A stretch of 64,000 bases of DNA, taken from NCBI GenBank assembly GCA_947396885.1, contig OX377201.1, forward strand, positions 9,872,332 through 9,936,331, written 5' to 3'. Shown in pieces: positions 9,726 through 18,091 of the stretch (position 1 is the first letter of the stretch; the number at the start of each line of letters is the position of its first letter). This DNA comes from Heligmosomoides polygyrus polygyrus. Its lineage: Eukaryota; Nematoda; Chromadorea; Rhabditida; Heligmosomidae. The notes under the pieces are model-generated. The model did no database searches, was not told the DNA's origin, and saw only the letters and a list, made by a program, of their open reading frames with translations. A program made the translations under genes and the position numbers.

Positions 9726-12147
9726 GCCGCACCTGTATGTCCGTTGTTTTCAGCAACAATGCTTCCCATGGCATCATAGTTATGGAACTCTAGCTTATCC
9801 CAGTGCACTACTACAGCTTCGCCTGAAAAATTTCACTAGAGGAGACAAAACGAAAATTATAGTAAAATAAGAAATTCCAAAACATGTAACACAAGTCAAC
9901 AACATTAATCTTATCTGCTGTGCTTTAACACATTTGCTTAAGCCTGGAGAGGCTGGTAGAGAGGCTATATGCTGTTACAGGATGTCCTGACATACCTGGA
10001 GGATATCGCGGATGTTACGTGCGGTCAAACAGCGCTGGTGGTGTAAGGCGAACATCGCTGCCCGGAAAGCAGAAGATGCGGGTTCGAGTCCCGCCTGGCG
10101 CAAGAGTTTTGATCGCAACAAAACATCCTGTAACAGCTTATCTGCTGCCTTACCTATTTAACAATTTAGATTATGAGATAACATTTATTAGCTTGTTCAT
10201 GACTAAGTTAACTTCAGGCTTACTGCAGTTACAATAACTACATGTGGCACTTTTTTGCTATTTCTTTGACGATCTCGAACAACAACAAAATGAACAATAA
10301 TAGATTAGAAAGTAGTAGTCATTAAAAATAAATAAATGGTAAAAATAGTTTCCGTTAGAGAACAACCGAGGTGCTTGAAGACGTACAAGCGTGTCAGCAA
10401 AAATTCAGTCAGAACCCGAGGAATGTGCTATGTACAAGTGGCCTTGTTAGAAGTATAGTCTATTGCCAGGTCGTCTCAAAATAGTATGAAAAATTCTAAT
10501 TAACGATGGTCGCAAATATGTAACGATGAGAAGAAATTGATAAAAAATTGCTTAAATGATCAAAAAAATGAAATGAAATTCACTCACTTATGTCAAGGTC
10601 AATGGGTGATTGATTCTTTCCTGTTTTGCAGATCCCTTTCCATGAGTCCTTGTCTATGTAGCCCCACTCTTCGCTGCCCTTCTCTGAAAAAGAACTGAAT
10701 CCGTTGTGAAAATTAAGCCGTTAATATAGGGGTTCTTTTGTCTTCCAGAAGATCTTCATACATGTTTCTAAATCAAACGATTTTCCCAATAGCTTGCCGA
10801 AGTAGCTCTTATAGCATCCTTGTCTTACAATTAGGAACACGAACAGCACCAGAGTGTTCATTGAAAACCCTGAGAAAGAAATTCGACTAATGCATGTAAT
10901 GATAAAGGATAAAGGATAAAGGACGACGTTACTCAATCCCTTCTGGGATGCGCCAGCGCATTCTACTTCTACGGGATGTCGTGGAGGCGACATGAATGCG
11001 TATTTGGCCATACAATGACTTACGGTGACCAGCCGATGAACAAGTCAGCGCTCTATCCTTCCCAGACAAGTCTGGTACCAATTCACCGAACCCGGAAGGA
11101 TGGAAGGCTTGGTTGGCCTGGGCGGGAAATCCGAACCAGGAACCTGGTATCGGGTGCACGCGACAGTCGCGCCTCCTCCGACTGCGCTACACGCGCCCTC
11201 GCATGTAATGACAATCTATATTCCAACTGTTCAGCTAGCTGGACCTATCCTTGTCCAACGGATGATGACTAGAGAAGGAGAACAAAAACGATCATTCTGG
11301 GGTTGTTCCGGTCGAAAATTGGAATGAAAGGCCGGATCTATCTAGGTCGGAGAGCGGTAGACATTGGATCCGACACCAATTCGGATAATTCGGATCCATC
11401 ATTCTTTCAAGTGCTAGGTAAAACGATAACGCAACTATTGGGATTTTTGGAAAAGTCGGATCTTAGGAGGTTATTCAGATAATGGTTATTTTTACTAGAT
11501 CGGATTTTCAGAAAATCCAGATAACTAGCTTTGAAATGAAATCTGGTATCCTATCCGATTCGGCATATCCGGTGTGAGATCCAAAAATGAATCAGTTATT
11601 TGGATCATCAAAACGTCCTTTTTGTTAAAGCTCAGGGATCTGAGTCATCCCAAGAACCGTAGCTTTTCAAAAATGCCCCTATTCGCATAACCCTTTTAAT
11701 TGTGCTTGAGAAAAATGGCGAATTCGAATTATCCGGTTCTGTGTCGAATCCAATATATAACTAGCGGCACTGCTAGAAATGCGAAACAAATCCAAACATG
11801 GTGGAGTATCGCCGGTTAGAAATTGCATAGAAAAGGCCCTCTAGAAGGCTAGCTCATTGAATAGTCTCTTTGAAATTGTTTAGGTTACCATCGTTGTCAA
11901 GAGGACTTCCTCCTGTATGCTGGTTCATGTGCCGTTTTGTAGGATAGATCACCTTCAATTCTGACGCTATTGGGCAACAGACCGAGTGAACTGGCCCCTC
12001 CCACTAGGATGGGTCCTCTCAAAACAACGGTTTGATAAAAAAATCGGTTTAGATCGAATCATGATGTGTAGAGAGCCTACCTGCGAAAACTATGACTGAC
12101 ACGAGAGTTACGGCTGTCATTGAAGACAGCACTGAAGTGCGATCCAT
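1799..12147 (-). CDS. Secreted alpha-carbonic anhydrase, multi-exon
   Basis: Catalyses reversible CO2 hydration; a zinc enzyme, predicted to be secreted. Exons, all phase-compatible: 12147-12081 (signal peptide MDRTSVLSSMTAVTLVSVIV...), 10683-10588 (EWGYIDKDSW, QSPIDLDI), 9822-9733 (AVVVHWDKLEF, ENNGHT with the proton-shuttle His), 6632-6570, 6537-6428 (QFHFHW, two zinc His; GSEHSLDG), 6193-6122 (VHFVH, third zinc His), 4633-4552 (VAVHFQLALKGEALFDLEKV), 2043-1964 (GSLTTPPCSEGVVW), 1912-1799 (GSLLIDNWRSTKPMNGRVLY). The joined frame is 257 aa, about normal. About 22-25 residues before SLTTPP are missing compared with human CA II. A candidate exon ending at 2686 (EEKLESLLHLGLQ, donor GTAAGA, same phase) would supply them, but no clean acceptor was found. 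The intron 6569-6538 would be only 32 nt. Two mariners sit in the intron between 9733 and 6632. Family assignment is firm; the exact exon set near 2.7 kb is not. Confidence 0.9.
2270..2560 (+). mobile_element. SINE-A copy 1, full length
   Basis: tRNA-derived SINE. The head has an A-box-like TGTAGCGCAGTCGG and a B-box-like GGTTCCTGGTTGGG, then a conserved body, then a 3' end CTTTATCCTTCATCC. It lies in the last large intron region of the carbonic anhydrase gene, on the opposite strand. About 20 copies in the window define the family. Confidence 0.8.
2770..2996 (-). other. Unrecognised open frame of about 75 codons without ATG
   Basis: On the minus strand a frame is open from about 2996 to a TAA near 2770. 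It reads DVPIYTALQDRDYIAKLVSG, then RRSDRWLLPKLL, and ends NTYAPKPDE. No domain recognised. It lies inside a carbonic anhydrase intron in the same orientation. It could be a fragment of a retroelement or an unrelated exon, or chance. Confidence 0.25.
3030..3480. other. Non-coding DNA with poly-C run
   Basis: Contains a C homopolymer near 3130-3143 followed by AT-rich sequence ending in TGATAAAGAAATCGG, which resembles a degraded retroelement 3' end. Nothing else recognised. Intronic to the carbonic anhydrase gene. Confidence 0.3.
3492..3627. mobile_element. MITE-B copy, short form
   Basis: Inverted termini GCCAGATTCGTCAACC and GGATGATGAATCTGGC enclose a palindrome whose arms carry ACGGTGAAAAGT and ACTTTTCACCGT. 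The termini match the family consensus (GCCGGATTCATCAACG) found in six other copies. Confidence 0.65.
3740..3943 (+). mobile_element. Possible solo LTR
   Basis: A 200-nt block starts TGTGCCGG, holds a TATATAAAT box near 3834 and an AATAAA near 3880, and ends ATGTAACA. This order (TG...CA, promoter then poly(A) signal) is LTR-like. There is no second copy in the window and the target-site duplication is unclear, so this is tentative. Confidence 0.3.
4003..4205 (-). mobile_element. MITE-B copy, long form
   Basis: Begins with GTCCGGATTCATGAACGATT and carries GTAAAACC, a GTAAATGCTACCTCGC block and AATTTCTGACCCAAGGC. The reverse complement matches 59583-59763 in the same order, which shows a shared dispersed family. 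Confidence 0.6.
4337..4388. mobile_element. MITE-P (Harbinger-type) end fragment
   Basis: Sequence CGCCGACGTCGCCG...GCGCCGAAGTATAACATAGGC followed by TAA. It matches the right terminus of the 1.4-kb element at 40874-42260, with the same flanking TAA. Only one end is visible. Confidence 0.55.
4640..5340. other. Intronic non-coding DNA
   Basis: No coding exon recognised on either strand. 5000-5330 is GC-richer with small overlapping frames and no motif. It lies between carbonic anhydrase exons 6193-6122 and 4633-4552. Confidence 0.35.
5365..5468. repeat. (AC)n microsatellite, interrupted
   Basis: About 100 nt of ACACAC with CC, CG and AT interruptions. The long His/Thr and Cys/Val frames across it are artefacts of the repeat. 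Confidence 0.95.
5955..6075 (-). mobile_element. Non-LTR retrotransposon 3' tail
   Basis: On the minus strand, sequence ending in an (AAATA/TAAA) tail. The block GTTATTTTGTTTGTTTG next to the tail is also at 46279-46405, so this is a dispersed LINE 3' end. Intronic to the carbonic anhydrase gene. Confidence 0.6.
6796..8074 (+). mobile_element. Tc1/mariner element, D37D-type, broken
   Basis: Inverted termini CAGGGTGGTTCACATGAAGT (left) and its complement ending at 8074, flanked by TA on both sides. Plus-strand transposase remnants: a helix-turn-helix with VSRSTIQRLIRNDL near 7195, and a C-terminal block WLSNSSNLNPMDFAIWSFLK near 7730-7790 that matches the catalytic-Asp region of maT-like transposases. 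There, SNLNPMD replaces the usual SPDLNPLD. Several frameshifts separate the pieces. Inserted in a carbonic anhydrase intron. Confidence 0.85.
8238..8882 (-). mobile_element. mariner element, internally deleted
   Basis: Termini TTAGGGGGGGGGCAAAAGTA and the matching right end are flanked by TA. Length 645 bp, about half of a full mariner. The minus frame 8903-8415 keeps LLFDNAAPH and, about 35 residues later, SLDISPCNYHYY. In mariner the third catalytic residue is the Asp of SDYHLF; here it is Asn, so the enzyme is predicted inactive. Intronic to the carbonic anhydrase gene. Confidence 0.85.
8885..9350. other. AT-rich intronic DNA, nothing recognised
   Basis: One frame of 78 codons at 8944-9180 on the plus strand has no motif. 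Nothing else seen. Confidence 0.35.
9353..9408. repeat. Hairpin, about 20-bp stem
   Basis: ACAGGACCTCCCAACAAAAA pairs with its near-perfect complement ending in GGGAGGTCCTGT, with a short GGCTCAGAC loop. It may be a MITE or a small-RNA precursor. Confidence 0.7.
9600..9726 (+). mobile_element. Non-LTR retrotransposon 3' end with (TAAA)n tail
   Basis: Ends in about twelve copies of AAAT/TAAA directly after CAATAAATTAAATG. This tail form is typical of CR1/jockey-type LINE 3' ends and matches those at 25470 and 26075. Confidence 0.5.
9925..10145 (+). mobile_element. SINE-C copy
   Basis: tRNA-like head at 10050-10102: A box near GGTGGTGTAAGG, and a perfect T-arm GCGGG-TTCGAGT-CCCGC holding the B box GGTTCGAGTCC. 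It is followed by AAGAGTTTTGATCGCAACAA. The upstream GATATCGCGGATGTTACG block is shared with copies at 35.4-35.6 kb. It lies in the carbonic anhydrase intron, on the opposite strand. Confidence 0.75.
10146..10580. other. AT-rich intronic DNA, nothing recognised
   Basis: No exon or repeat match was seen between the SINE-C copy and carbonic anhydrase exon 10683-10588. Confidence 0.4.
10908..11201 (-). mobile_element. SINE-A copy 2, full length
   Basis: Read on the minus strand, from the tRNA-like head GGGCGCGTGTAGCGCAGTCG to the TTTATCCTTTATCC end. It lies in the first intron of the carbonic anhydrase gene, in the same orientation as that gene. Confidence 0.85.
11325..11770. repeat. Region rich in CGGAT motifs
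   Basis: Repeated TTCGGAT, CGGATCC and GGATAATTCGGAT words over about 430 nt. Similar words recur at 42935-43050. At 11331 the word GGCCGGATCTATCTAGGTCG resembles the termini of the palindrome at 19455-19889. Probably a decayed repeat. Confidence 0.4.
11771..12080. other. Non-coding DNA, nothing recognised
   Basis: First-intron sequence of the carbonic anhydrase gene; no exon or repeat match seen. Confidence 0.35.
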
Positions 12148-12230
12148 GGCGAAGTACGACAGCAAAATATCTGAAAATCGTCAAGGAATTCAGCGCATCA
12201 GATGGTTCAGTACTCACGGCAGAAGCCGGC
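12148..12230 (-). promoter_or_regulatory. 5' leader and splice acceptor of the carbonic anhydrase gene
   Basis: On the minus strand a TTTTCAG acceptor (12177-12171) lies 23 nt before the ATG, as expected either for spliced-leader trans-splicing or for a 52-nt cis intron. A GTGAGTACTG donor around 12222 would close that cis intron and make the sequence to its right a 5' UTR exon. The two possibilities cannot be separated by reading. Confidence 0.5.
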
Positions 12231-12813
12231 ATCCTTTTTTCTAATTCGGCGAAAAAATCATGAAAGCGGCGATGCAGCGATGCAATCAAACAGCTAAATA
12301 GTGATGAGAAGAAACTGTTTTGAAACAGAATTCCAGGTAGAATCTTCCTTTCATAATCAATTGCTTCTCGAGTATTCAGTAATTCAGCCGAAGCTACAAG
12401 GTCAGAGAGACGCCCATGCTGCTCGTCTCCATCTCCTAATCTCCAAAGAATCGTTCTTCACACGCTTAAAGTAAAGCGAAAGACAACTGGATCAGAGCGC
12501 ATCAGTATGGTTCTCTGAGAAGGCAACGCCCCCTTTTTAGCTTTAGACGAGGAAGTCTATATCCTTGCCTGCTTCGGCTCCGCCTCACACAGCTTAACTT
12601 TTCAGAGCGTACTAGCTTCTGAATCTGAACAAAACGGGAAGCGTTTGCGACAAAACAGGTGACGTAAGGAGGAGGTGACAAAGAAGGGAGTACGGGCTTT
12701 GTCCTGAAGATGATAATCCATCCCTAGATGACCTTCACGTAAGCAATCAAAACAATTTGAGGAGGAAGCATAGCTTACATAATGCTAGTTTTTAAAAATA
12801 ACTATAAATAATA
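12231..12813. other. Upstream flank of the carbonic anhydrase gene
   Basis: Presumed promoter region of the minus-strand carbonic anhydrase gene. No TATA box or other clear element was picked out. No coding exon recognised. Confidence 0.35.
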
Positions 12814-12912
12814 AGGATAAAGATGAAGGACGGTGTTACTTAATCCCTTTGGGACGCGCCACGCATTCCACTTCTACGGGATTTTGTGAAGGCGATTTTG
12901 AATGCTCATTTC
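12814..12912 (-). mobile_element. SINE-A copy 3, 3' fragment
   Basis: Only the 3' third is present (ACGCATTCCACTTCTACGGG and the GGATAAAG-type end), followed by unrelated AT-rich sequence. Confidence 0.7.
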
Positions 12913-13019
12913 GTCTCGTCTTTTGTTGTACTAAATGATTTGTAACTTGTCGCGCTTTGAAAAGAAATTTAATAAAATTATTACATAAATTAATTATTAT
13001 TATAAATTATATTTATCTA

Positions 13020-13313
13020 TGGGCGCCTGTAGCACAGTCGGAGGAGGCGCCGGCTGTCGCGTGCACCCGATACCAGGTTCCTGGTTCGGATTTCCCGCCC
13101 AGGCCAATCAAACCTTCCATCCCTCCGGGGTCGGTGAATTGATACCAGACTTGTCTGGGAATGATAGAGCGCTGACTTGTTCATCGGCTGGCCACCGCAA
13201 TTCATTGTGTGGCCAAATACGCGTTCAAGTCGCCTCCACGACATCCCGTAGAAGTAGAATGCGTGGCGCATCCCAAAATGTAATGAGTAACGCCGTCATT
13301 CATTCTTTATCCT
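13020..13313 (+). mobile_element. SINE-A copy 4, full length
   Basis: Head TGTAGCACAGTCGGAGGAGG, B-box-like GGTTCCTGGTTCGGATTTCC, complete body, and 3' end ATTCTTTATCCTT. Confidence 0.85.
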
Positions 13314-13493
13314 TATATTTATTTGACTATTACAAAATAAATTAAAATTATTGCAAAATTTGACTCATTCAAACATCAGAACTAAAAAATTTCAAAGAAA
13401 CTTATATCAAATTTTGCTCGAGCAAGCAATTACTCGAAACTTGAATAGTGTAGTTTAAGCTGTCAGAAACTCGCTTCGATTGGAAGACGGGTA

Positions 13494-13690
13494 CATGTCG
13501 CGTATGTGAGCAGCATTGGTAGATGGGAGCGCGCTAGCCAATGATAACCAATCAGAGCATAGAACGAACACATGTCAGACCATCAGTGTACGAACTGTAC
13601 ATGCTCTCTCTGAATGGCTTGTTCATTTAATGCGGTCTGATTGGTTTAATCGTTCCCGCCTACCAATGCTGCTCACCTACGCGACATATA
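13494..13690. mobile_element. MITE-J copy 1
   Basis: Terminal inverted repeat of about 30 nt, TATGTGAGCAGCATTGGTAG against its complement at 13660-13689. The second copy at 56033-56230 is colinear. Confidence 0.75.
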
Positions 13691-13961
13691 CCACCAGACG
13701 TTTACGTTGATTCCACAAGCACCAAGCTTGTTTGAAAGAGTGTCCAATTTGACGTAAAAAAGGATGTCGTCACTTTGATGTTTCTTTCAAGCAAGCAGCA
13801 TTTACACTATAAATCAAGTGCAACCCGAAGAGAGCTAGAAGGATGCATGGCGCGACTTCTTCCTTTCAACTTCGCGACTCCAAAATTGCTGCGAGCTGCT
13901 TTTTGCCCTCTAGAACATTTGCTGCTTTTTGCCTTTTAGAACAAGCTTTAAACTGTTATTA

Positions 13962-14252
13962 AAAAGGATAAAGGACGGCGTTATTCAATCCTCTTTGGGA
14001 TGCGCCACGCATTCTACTTCTACGCGATGTCGTGGAGGCGTTTTGAATGCGTATTTGACTATACAATGACTTACGGTGGCCAGCCAATGTACAAGTCAGC
14101 GCTTTATCCTTCTCATACAAGTCTGGTAGCAATTCACCGACCCCGGAGGGATAAAGGCTTGGTTGACATGGGCGGGAAATCTGAACCAGGAACCTGGTAT
14201 CAGGTGCATGCGACAGCCGGCGCCTCCTCCGACTGCGCTACACGCGCCCATA
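13962..14252 (-). mobile_element. SINE-A copy 5, full length
   Basis: Minus orientation, head at 14252 (GGGCGCGTGTAGCGCAGTCG), 3' end GTCCTTTATCCTTTT at 13962. Confidence 0.85.
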
Positions 14253-15440
14253 AACTGTTATTATTTCTCGAAAAATAAAAATTTTGCAAGCGTTCGAATA
14301 GCCTATTCATTTATTCAGGTAGGTGAATTTAAAAATTTCAAAAAAGTGACACCAATTTTTTCTTAGAAAAGAAATTATTCTGATAGTATAGATAGTATTT
14401 CTGGACAGATTCGAGTTTAATGTGGAAGGAGCTCGTCTAGATTTCAAAGGTGTTACATTTTATTGCAAAAGCGTCCAGCCTGCTCTGAAGAGAGTCCATC
14501 AAGATCTGAATAGCGCCCAGCTTGATATGAAAATGGTTTAAATCTTTAGAGAACGGGTGTTTAGATAAGCTTCTGTACGGAAACAGCTGTCGCGTTCGAA
14601 AAAGGAACTCGATGTGCAGAAGAAAAAGGGCAGTGCGACACAACAACATTTTGAACCGATTGAACGAGAATTTTTTATGCAATCCCATACGATTATAGCG
14701 GGTGTCTGCTCTGCGAACGCAGCGAATTTCAGAATAGCGAAGCATAGGAACATCATTTCTACAGGCGTATTACCATCATGTGCAACTAATTGTCTGAGGC
14801 ATTGCTAGTGACAGCACTGTAAATTTTTTCAAGGCAGTTCTGAGCCTTTGCGCCGACTTCAAATTGAACTACACACCTGTAGAAGCGCTGACTACACCAA
14901 ATTAGCATAATCCCACCTACACCCGCATAAGCGTACACATAACAACACCGCATGTCGTCCACGTGCATGCCTGCGTGAGTAAACAAAACACTGAGCCGGA
15001 TTAATTGAAAATAAAAGGAAGGAAAGGAAAGATATGATTGTACGAAAGCAATAGAAGAGAGTGGCAAGCTCAAAGAAGAGCTTCTCAGACAAATTCGTAG
15101 ATATGGAATGATCAGAGGAAAAATTCGTCACGAAATCCTTCTTCAAACGAGCCTTTGTTTTATGCTCCTCTCGCGGCTCTTTAGCGAAGAATAGGGACAT
15201 GTAATAAGACATTGTTTACATTTAACATTTATTGCATGCACACTGAGAACATGAAACAAAAGTAGCTAAGAGATGAAGATCATTCTTGTAAGAGATGTTA
15301 GTGTCATAGTTAAAGGAGGATAAAACAAATGGAACACAAACCAAGAAATAAAGCGCAAAGGAATAGGAGTTTCATAGCAAACCGCCAATACTGTCCAGAC
15401 CCGATGAAATATCTCGGTTTTATCATTAGCTATCATTAGC
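14253..15440. other. AT-rich DNA with degenerate repeats
   Basis: 14400-14600 carries loose copies of the AAATTGGAC/GTCCAATTTG type words seen at 44.6-45.8 kb. Overlapping frames at 14437-14756 and 14786-15212 show no motif. The interval 15200-15440 directly precedes the Penelope-like RT and may be its 5' part, but is not readable as protein. Confidence 0.35.
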
Positions 15441-15443
15441 TGT

Positions 15444-16852
15444 GTGGGTGGACCAGCCGATAGAATATCATGGTTTCTTACCAAAATTGCAAGCCAGCTT
15501 TTGCCCATGGTCCCTTCTCACCTGACCAATACGCAAACATTCCTAGAGAAGCTGCGCACCTCTAACATTACAAGTGACTGCGTAGTGGAGTCTTTTTATG
15601 TGGCATCGCTTTATACAAACGTCCAAAACGATCAAGCCTTGCAAGCATTATCAGAAATGCTGGATAGGCATATTGATAGTATTAACACATTTGGACTTAT
15701 TAAAGCGCATATCATGACTTTGACGAAGGAATGTTTATCTTGCAACATCTTTAAATGGTCGGGTACATACTATTCACAAGTCAGAGGGCTGGCTATGGGA
15801 CAACGGTTAGCGCCCGTACTCGCCATCTGCTTTATGAGCAGAGTAGAGGAACCAGTACTTGCGCGAGCACCAATAATGTACTGCAGGTACATAGATGACT
15901 GTTGCATTGTGACTTCAACACAGTCTGAAATGGACGAGTGTTTTCGATTACTGAATCAACAGTCTGCGTACATTAGGCTTACAAGGGAAACTCCAAAGAA
16001 TGGCTGGCTTCCATACCTTAACACACAGATAAAAGTTTCCAATGGCATGTTTAGCGTAAAGTGGAACCGAAAGCCAAGTTCGAAAAACATCTTGATCAAC
16101 GCCACCTCTGCTCATCCAACAAGCATAAAACGCAGCGTCGTTAGAAACATGTTTCAAACGGCCTCGCAGATATGTACGGGTGAACAGGACCGACAAGAGT
16201 CACTGCAAATGGCTTCGAAAATAGCCATGCAAAATGGCTATGTATCGTCACGGTATCAGCGCAAAGCTCGTGCTACCCGCAACAAAATGGACCACGTGAT
16301 AACAGGGTACCCTTATGTGTGCCTTTCATATCTGATAAAGTCTCTGCTGCGATTCAAAGAAGCATAGTTCAAGCCCAGTTGCAAAACGATGTCGTTTTAG
16401 TCAACATTCCGAACGACAATATTAAACACCAACTGGTCAGGAATAGGCTCTACGAAAACCTGTGCTTATCAGAAAGTTGTGTTACATGTCCATACGGCAA
16501 GGCCGGAGATTGTTCCCGGGAGGGAGCAGTCTATCAGATTGAATGCCAAGCATGTAACTCCACATATATAGGGGAAACGGGGAGAAGACTAGCCATTCGA
16601 GTTAGAGAACACCTGGCTAATAAGCAACGTGGTAACATTAGAACACCTCTCGGAAAGCACAGAGCTGAGCAGCATAACGGTAACGACTTTGAGATAAAGT
16701 GCAAGGTGTTGGCAATAGGAACAGAAATATCGGCAAGGAAGGCATTAGAAGCGTTCTGGATTTTTGCAAGAAATCCTGGCATGAATGACCGCCAGGAACG
16801 CCCGTCAATTACGAATGATTTTCTGCCGTTTGTGCCAAAATGCGAGCTGTAG
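15444..16852 (+). pseudogene. Penelope-like element: RT plus GIY-YIG endonuclease
   Basis: The first frame 15444-16320 is a Penelope-type reverse transcriptase lacking its N-terminus. It shows SFYVASLYTNV (motif A, where the catalytic Asp of SFDV is Tyr), GLAMGQRLAPVLA and CRYIDDCCIV (motif C). A one-base frameshift near 16320 leads into PFISDKVSAAIQRS, a CVTC...C cysteine cluster, and a GIY-YIG domain (STYIGETGRRLAIRVREHL, then SARKALEAFW), ending at 16852. This order is the canonical RT then GIY-YIG order of Penelope elements, which prime reverse transcription at a nick. The frameshift and the missing motif A Asp make it inactive. Confidence 0.9.
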
Positions 16853-17170
16853 AATGGAAGGGCGCATGTGCAGGTCGTTATCTTTATCGTATACTATCTA
16901 GCACCGCACAGTAAGTCTCATTCGCCCGGTCGTACTAACAGAGAGTTGCGGAAGCACTCCATAGGTGGATCAAACGTGAGTTTATCCCTCTTTGAATGGG
17001 TTTTCAGGGGTGATTTCTTTAAGGAAGCGAAACCGCTAGAGTGGGGATAGCGTTTGGTGGGGTAAATCGCTCATCTAATAGTTGCACCACGTTCAGGCCT
17101 CTGAAGAAGACGGAAGCGTCGAAACGTTAGGCCTAGCAATAAAGATCCACCGTAACAACCTCGAGCGGCA
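16853..17170 (+). mobile_element. Penelope-like element 3' region
   Basis: Untranslated sequence following the GIY-YIG frame, containing the hammerhead-like motif and ending near AATAAAGATCCACCG. The exact 3' boundary is not marked by a clear target duplication. Confidence 0.6.
17095..17134 (+). ncRNA. Hammerhead-like motif downstream of the Penelope element
   Basis: Order: AGGCCT, CTGAAGA, A, GACG-GAAG-CGTC (stem II), GAAA, CGT, T, AGGCCT. Stem I is a 6-bp pairing of AGGCCT with AGGCCT. Stem III is the minimal ACGU palindrome seen in small type I hammerheads. One extra A follows CUGANGA, which departs from the consensus. Hammerheads in Penelope-like elements are established knowledge; activity here is inferred. 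Confidence 0.7.
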
Positions 17171-17509
17171 CAAACAAAATATTGACAACTATTCTCCACA
17201 ATGCCGAGGTTTTATGACGAGAGAAGCTGGAGACTTCTCGGTTTTATCTTAAATTTTGAATAGTGTTCTTCAAATGATTGACACCTCGAAGAAACTTTCG
17301 TAATTTTGGAGTATTCCATACTAGCACGTACTGTGAAAAACTTGAGTCTTAAGATAGAACGCGGTCTATCAGCATTTACTTTAACACTATTGCCTCTTGT
17401 GTTGGAGGAAAGAAAGTATAAAGAATCGCCTTTACCTTACCTAATAATATCTTGAAAAATGTGATTAGATCGAACTTATATCTCCTCTCTTGTATTGTTT
17501 CCAAGTTTC

Positions 17510-17838
17510 ACATTTTATTTATTCCTTTTTGTACCTGAAGGTATACAACTGTAGCTGAATCCTAGGACTAGAATCATTAACTTTTTAGTAAAGCTATTTT
17601 GAACGGATTCCAATCTCATGATGCTCTTTTTAGTGTGCGGGAAAAAGACGGTAGTTCCGTACTCCAGAATAGGGCGAACATACGTTTTGTACGCTTTTAT
17701 GAGTAGGCATGGATGCTTGGTAACCAGTGTTTTCAAAGGCATAAGTAGTCGGTGATCCGCGTTGTTTGCTATAAATGAGCAATGCTGCTCGAAACTGAGC
17801 TTCCCATCAATTGGGAACCCTAAATCTTTTGCCAACAT
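17510..17838 (-). pseudogene. CR1/jockey-type LINE RT C-terminal fragment
   Basis: Minus frame with DLGFPIDGKLSFEQHC, then AYKTYVRPILEYGTTVFFP and RLESVQNSFTKKL. This is the conserved C-terminal stretch after the RT palm in CR1/jockey-clade non-LTR elements. It is 5' truncated; the same motif set is at 24.8-25.0 kb. Confidence 0.8.
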
Positions 17839-18091
17839 CGTTTCATTTATGGCGCATCCATCAGCAGTGTACGGACGTGGAGACTACCTCCTTCCGAGAC
17901 AAAGTACAGAAGTTTTGTTCAGCTCTAGTGGGAGATCCCAGGCAGCCGACCAAGAGCAAACAGCGTCAATTGATGCCTGAACTGCGGAGGAATCTTCCTC
18001 ATCCGAGAGTTCCTTATAGATTTTCATGAGTCATCAGCAAAAAACTTGTATGTTAAACAGCACCTCTGCCAAGTATTAATATTTTAAATTA

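Noticed and set aside
10829..10861. Possible first exon MNTLVLFVFLI with donor GTAAGA for the carbonic anhydrase
   Set aside because: It ends in phase 0, whereas the next exon (10683) needs phase 1 after its TTTTCAG acceptor. The exon at 12147-12081 encodes a full signal peptide and ends in phase 1.
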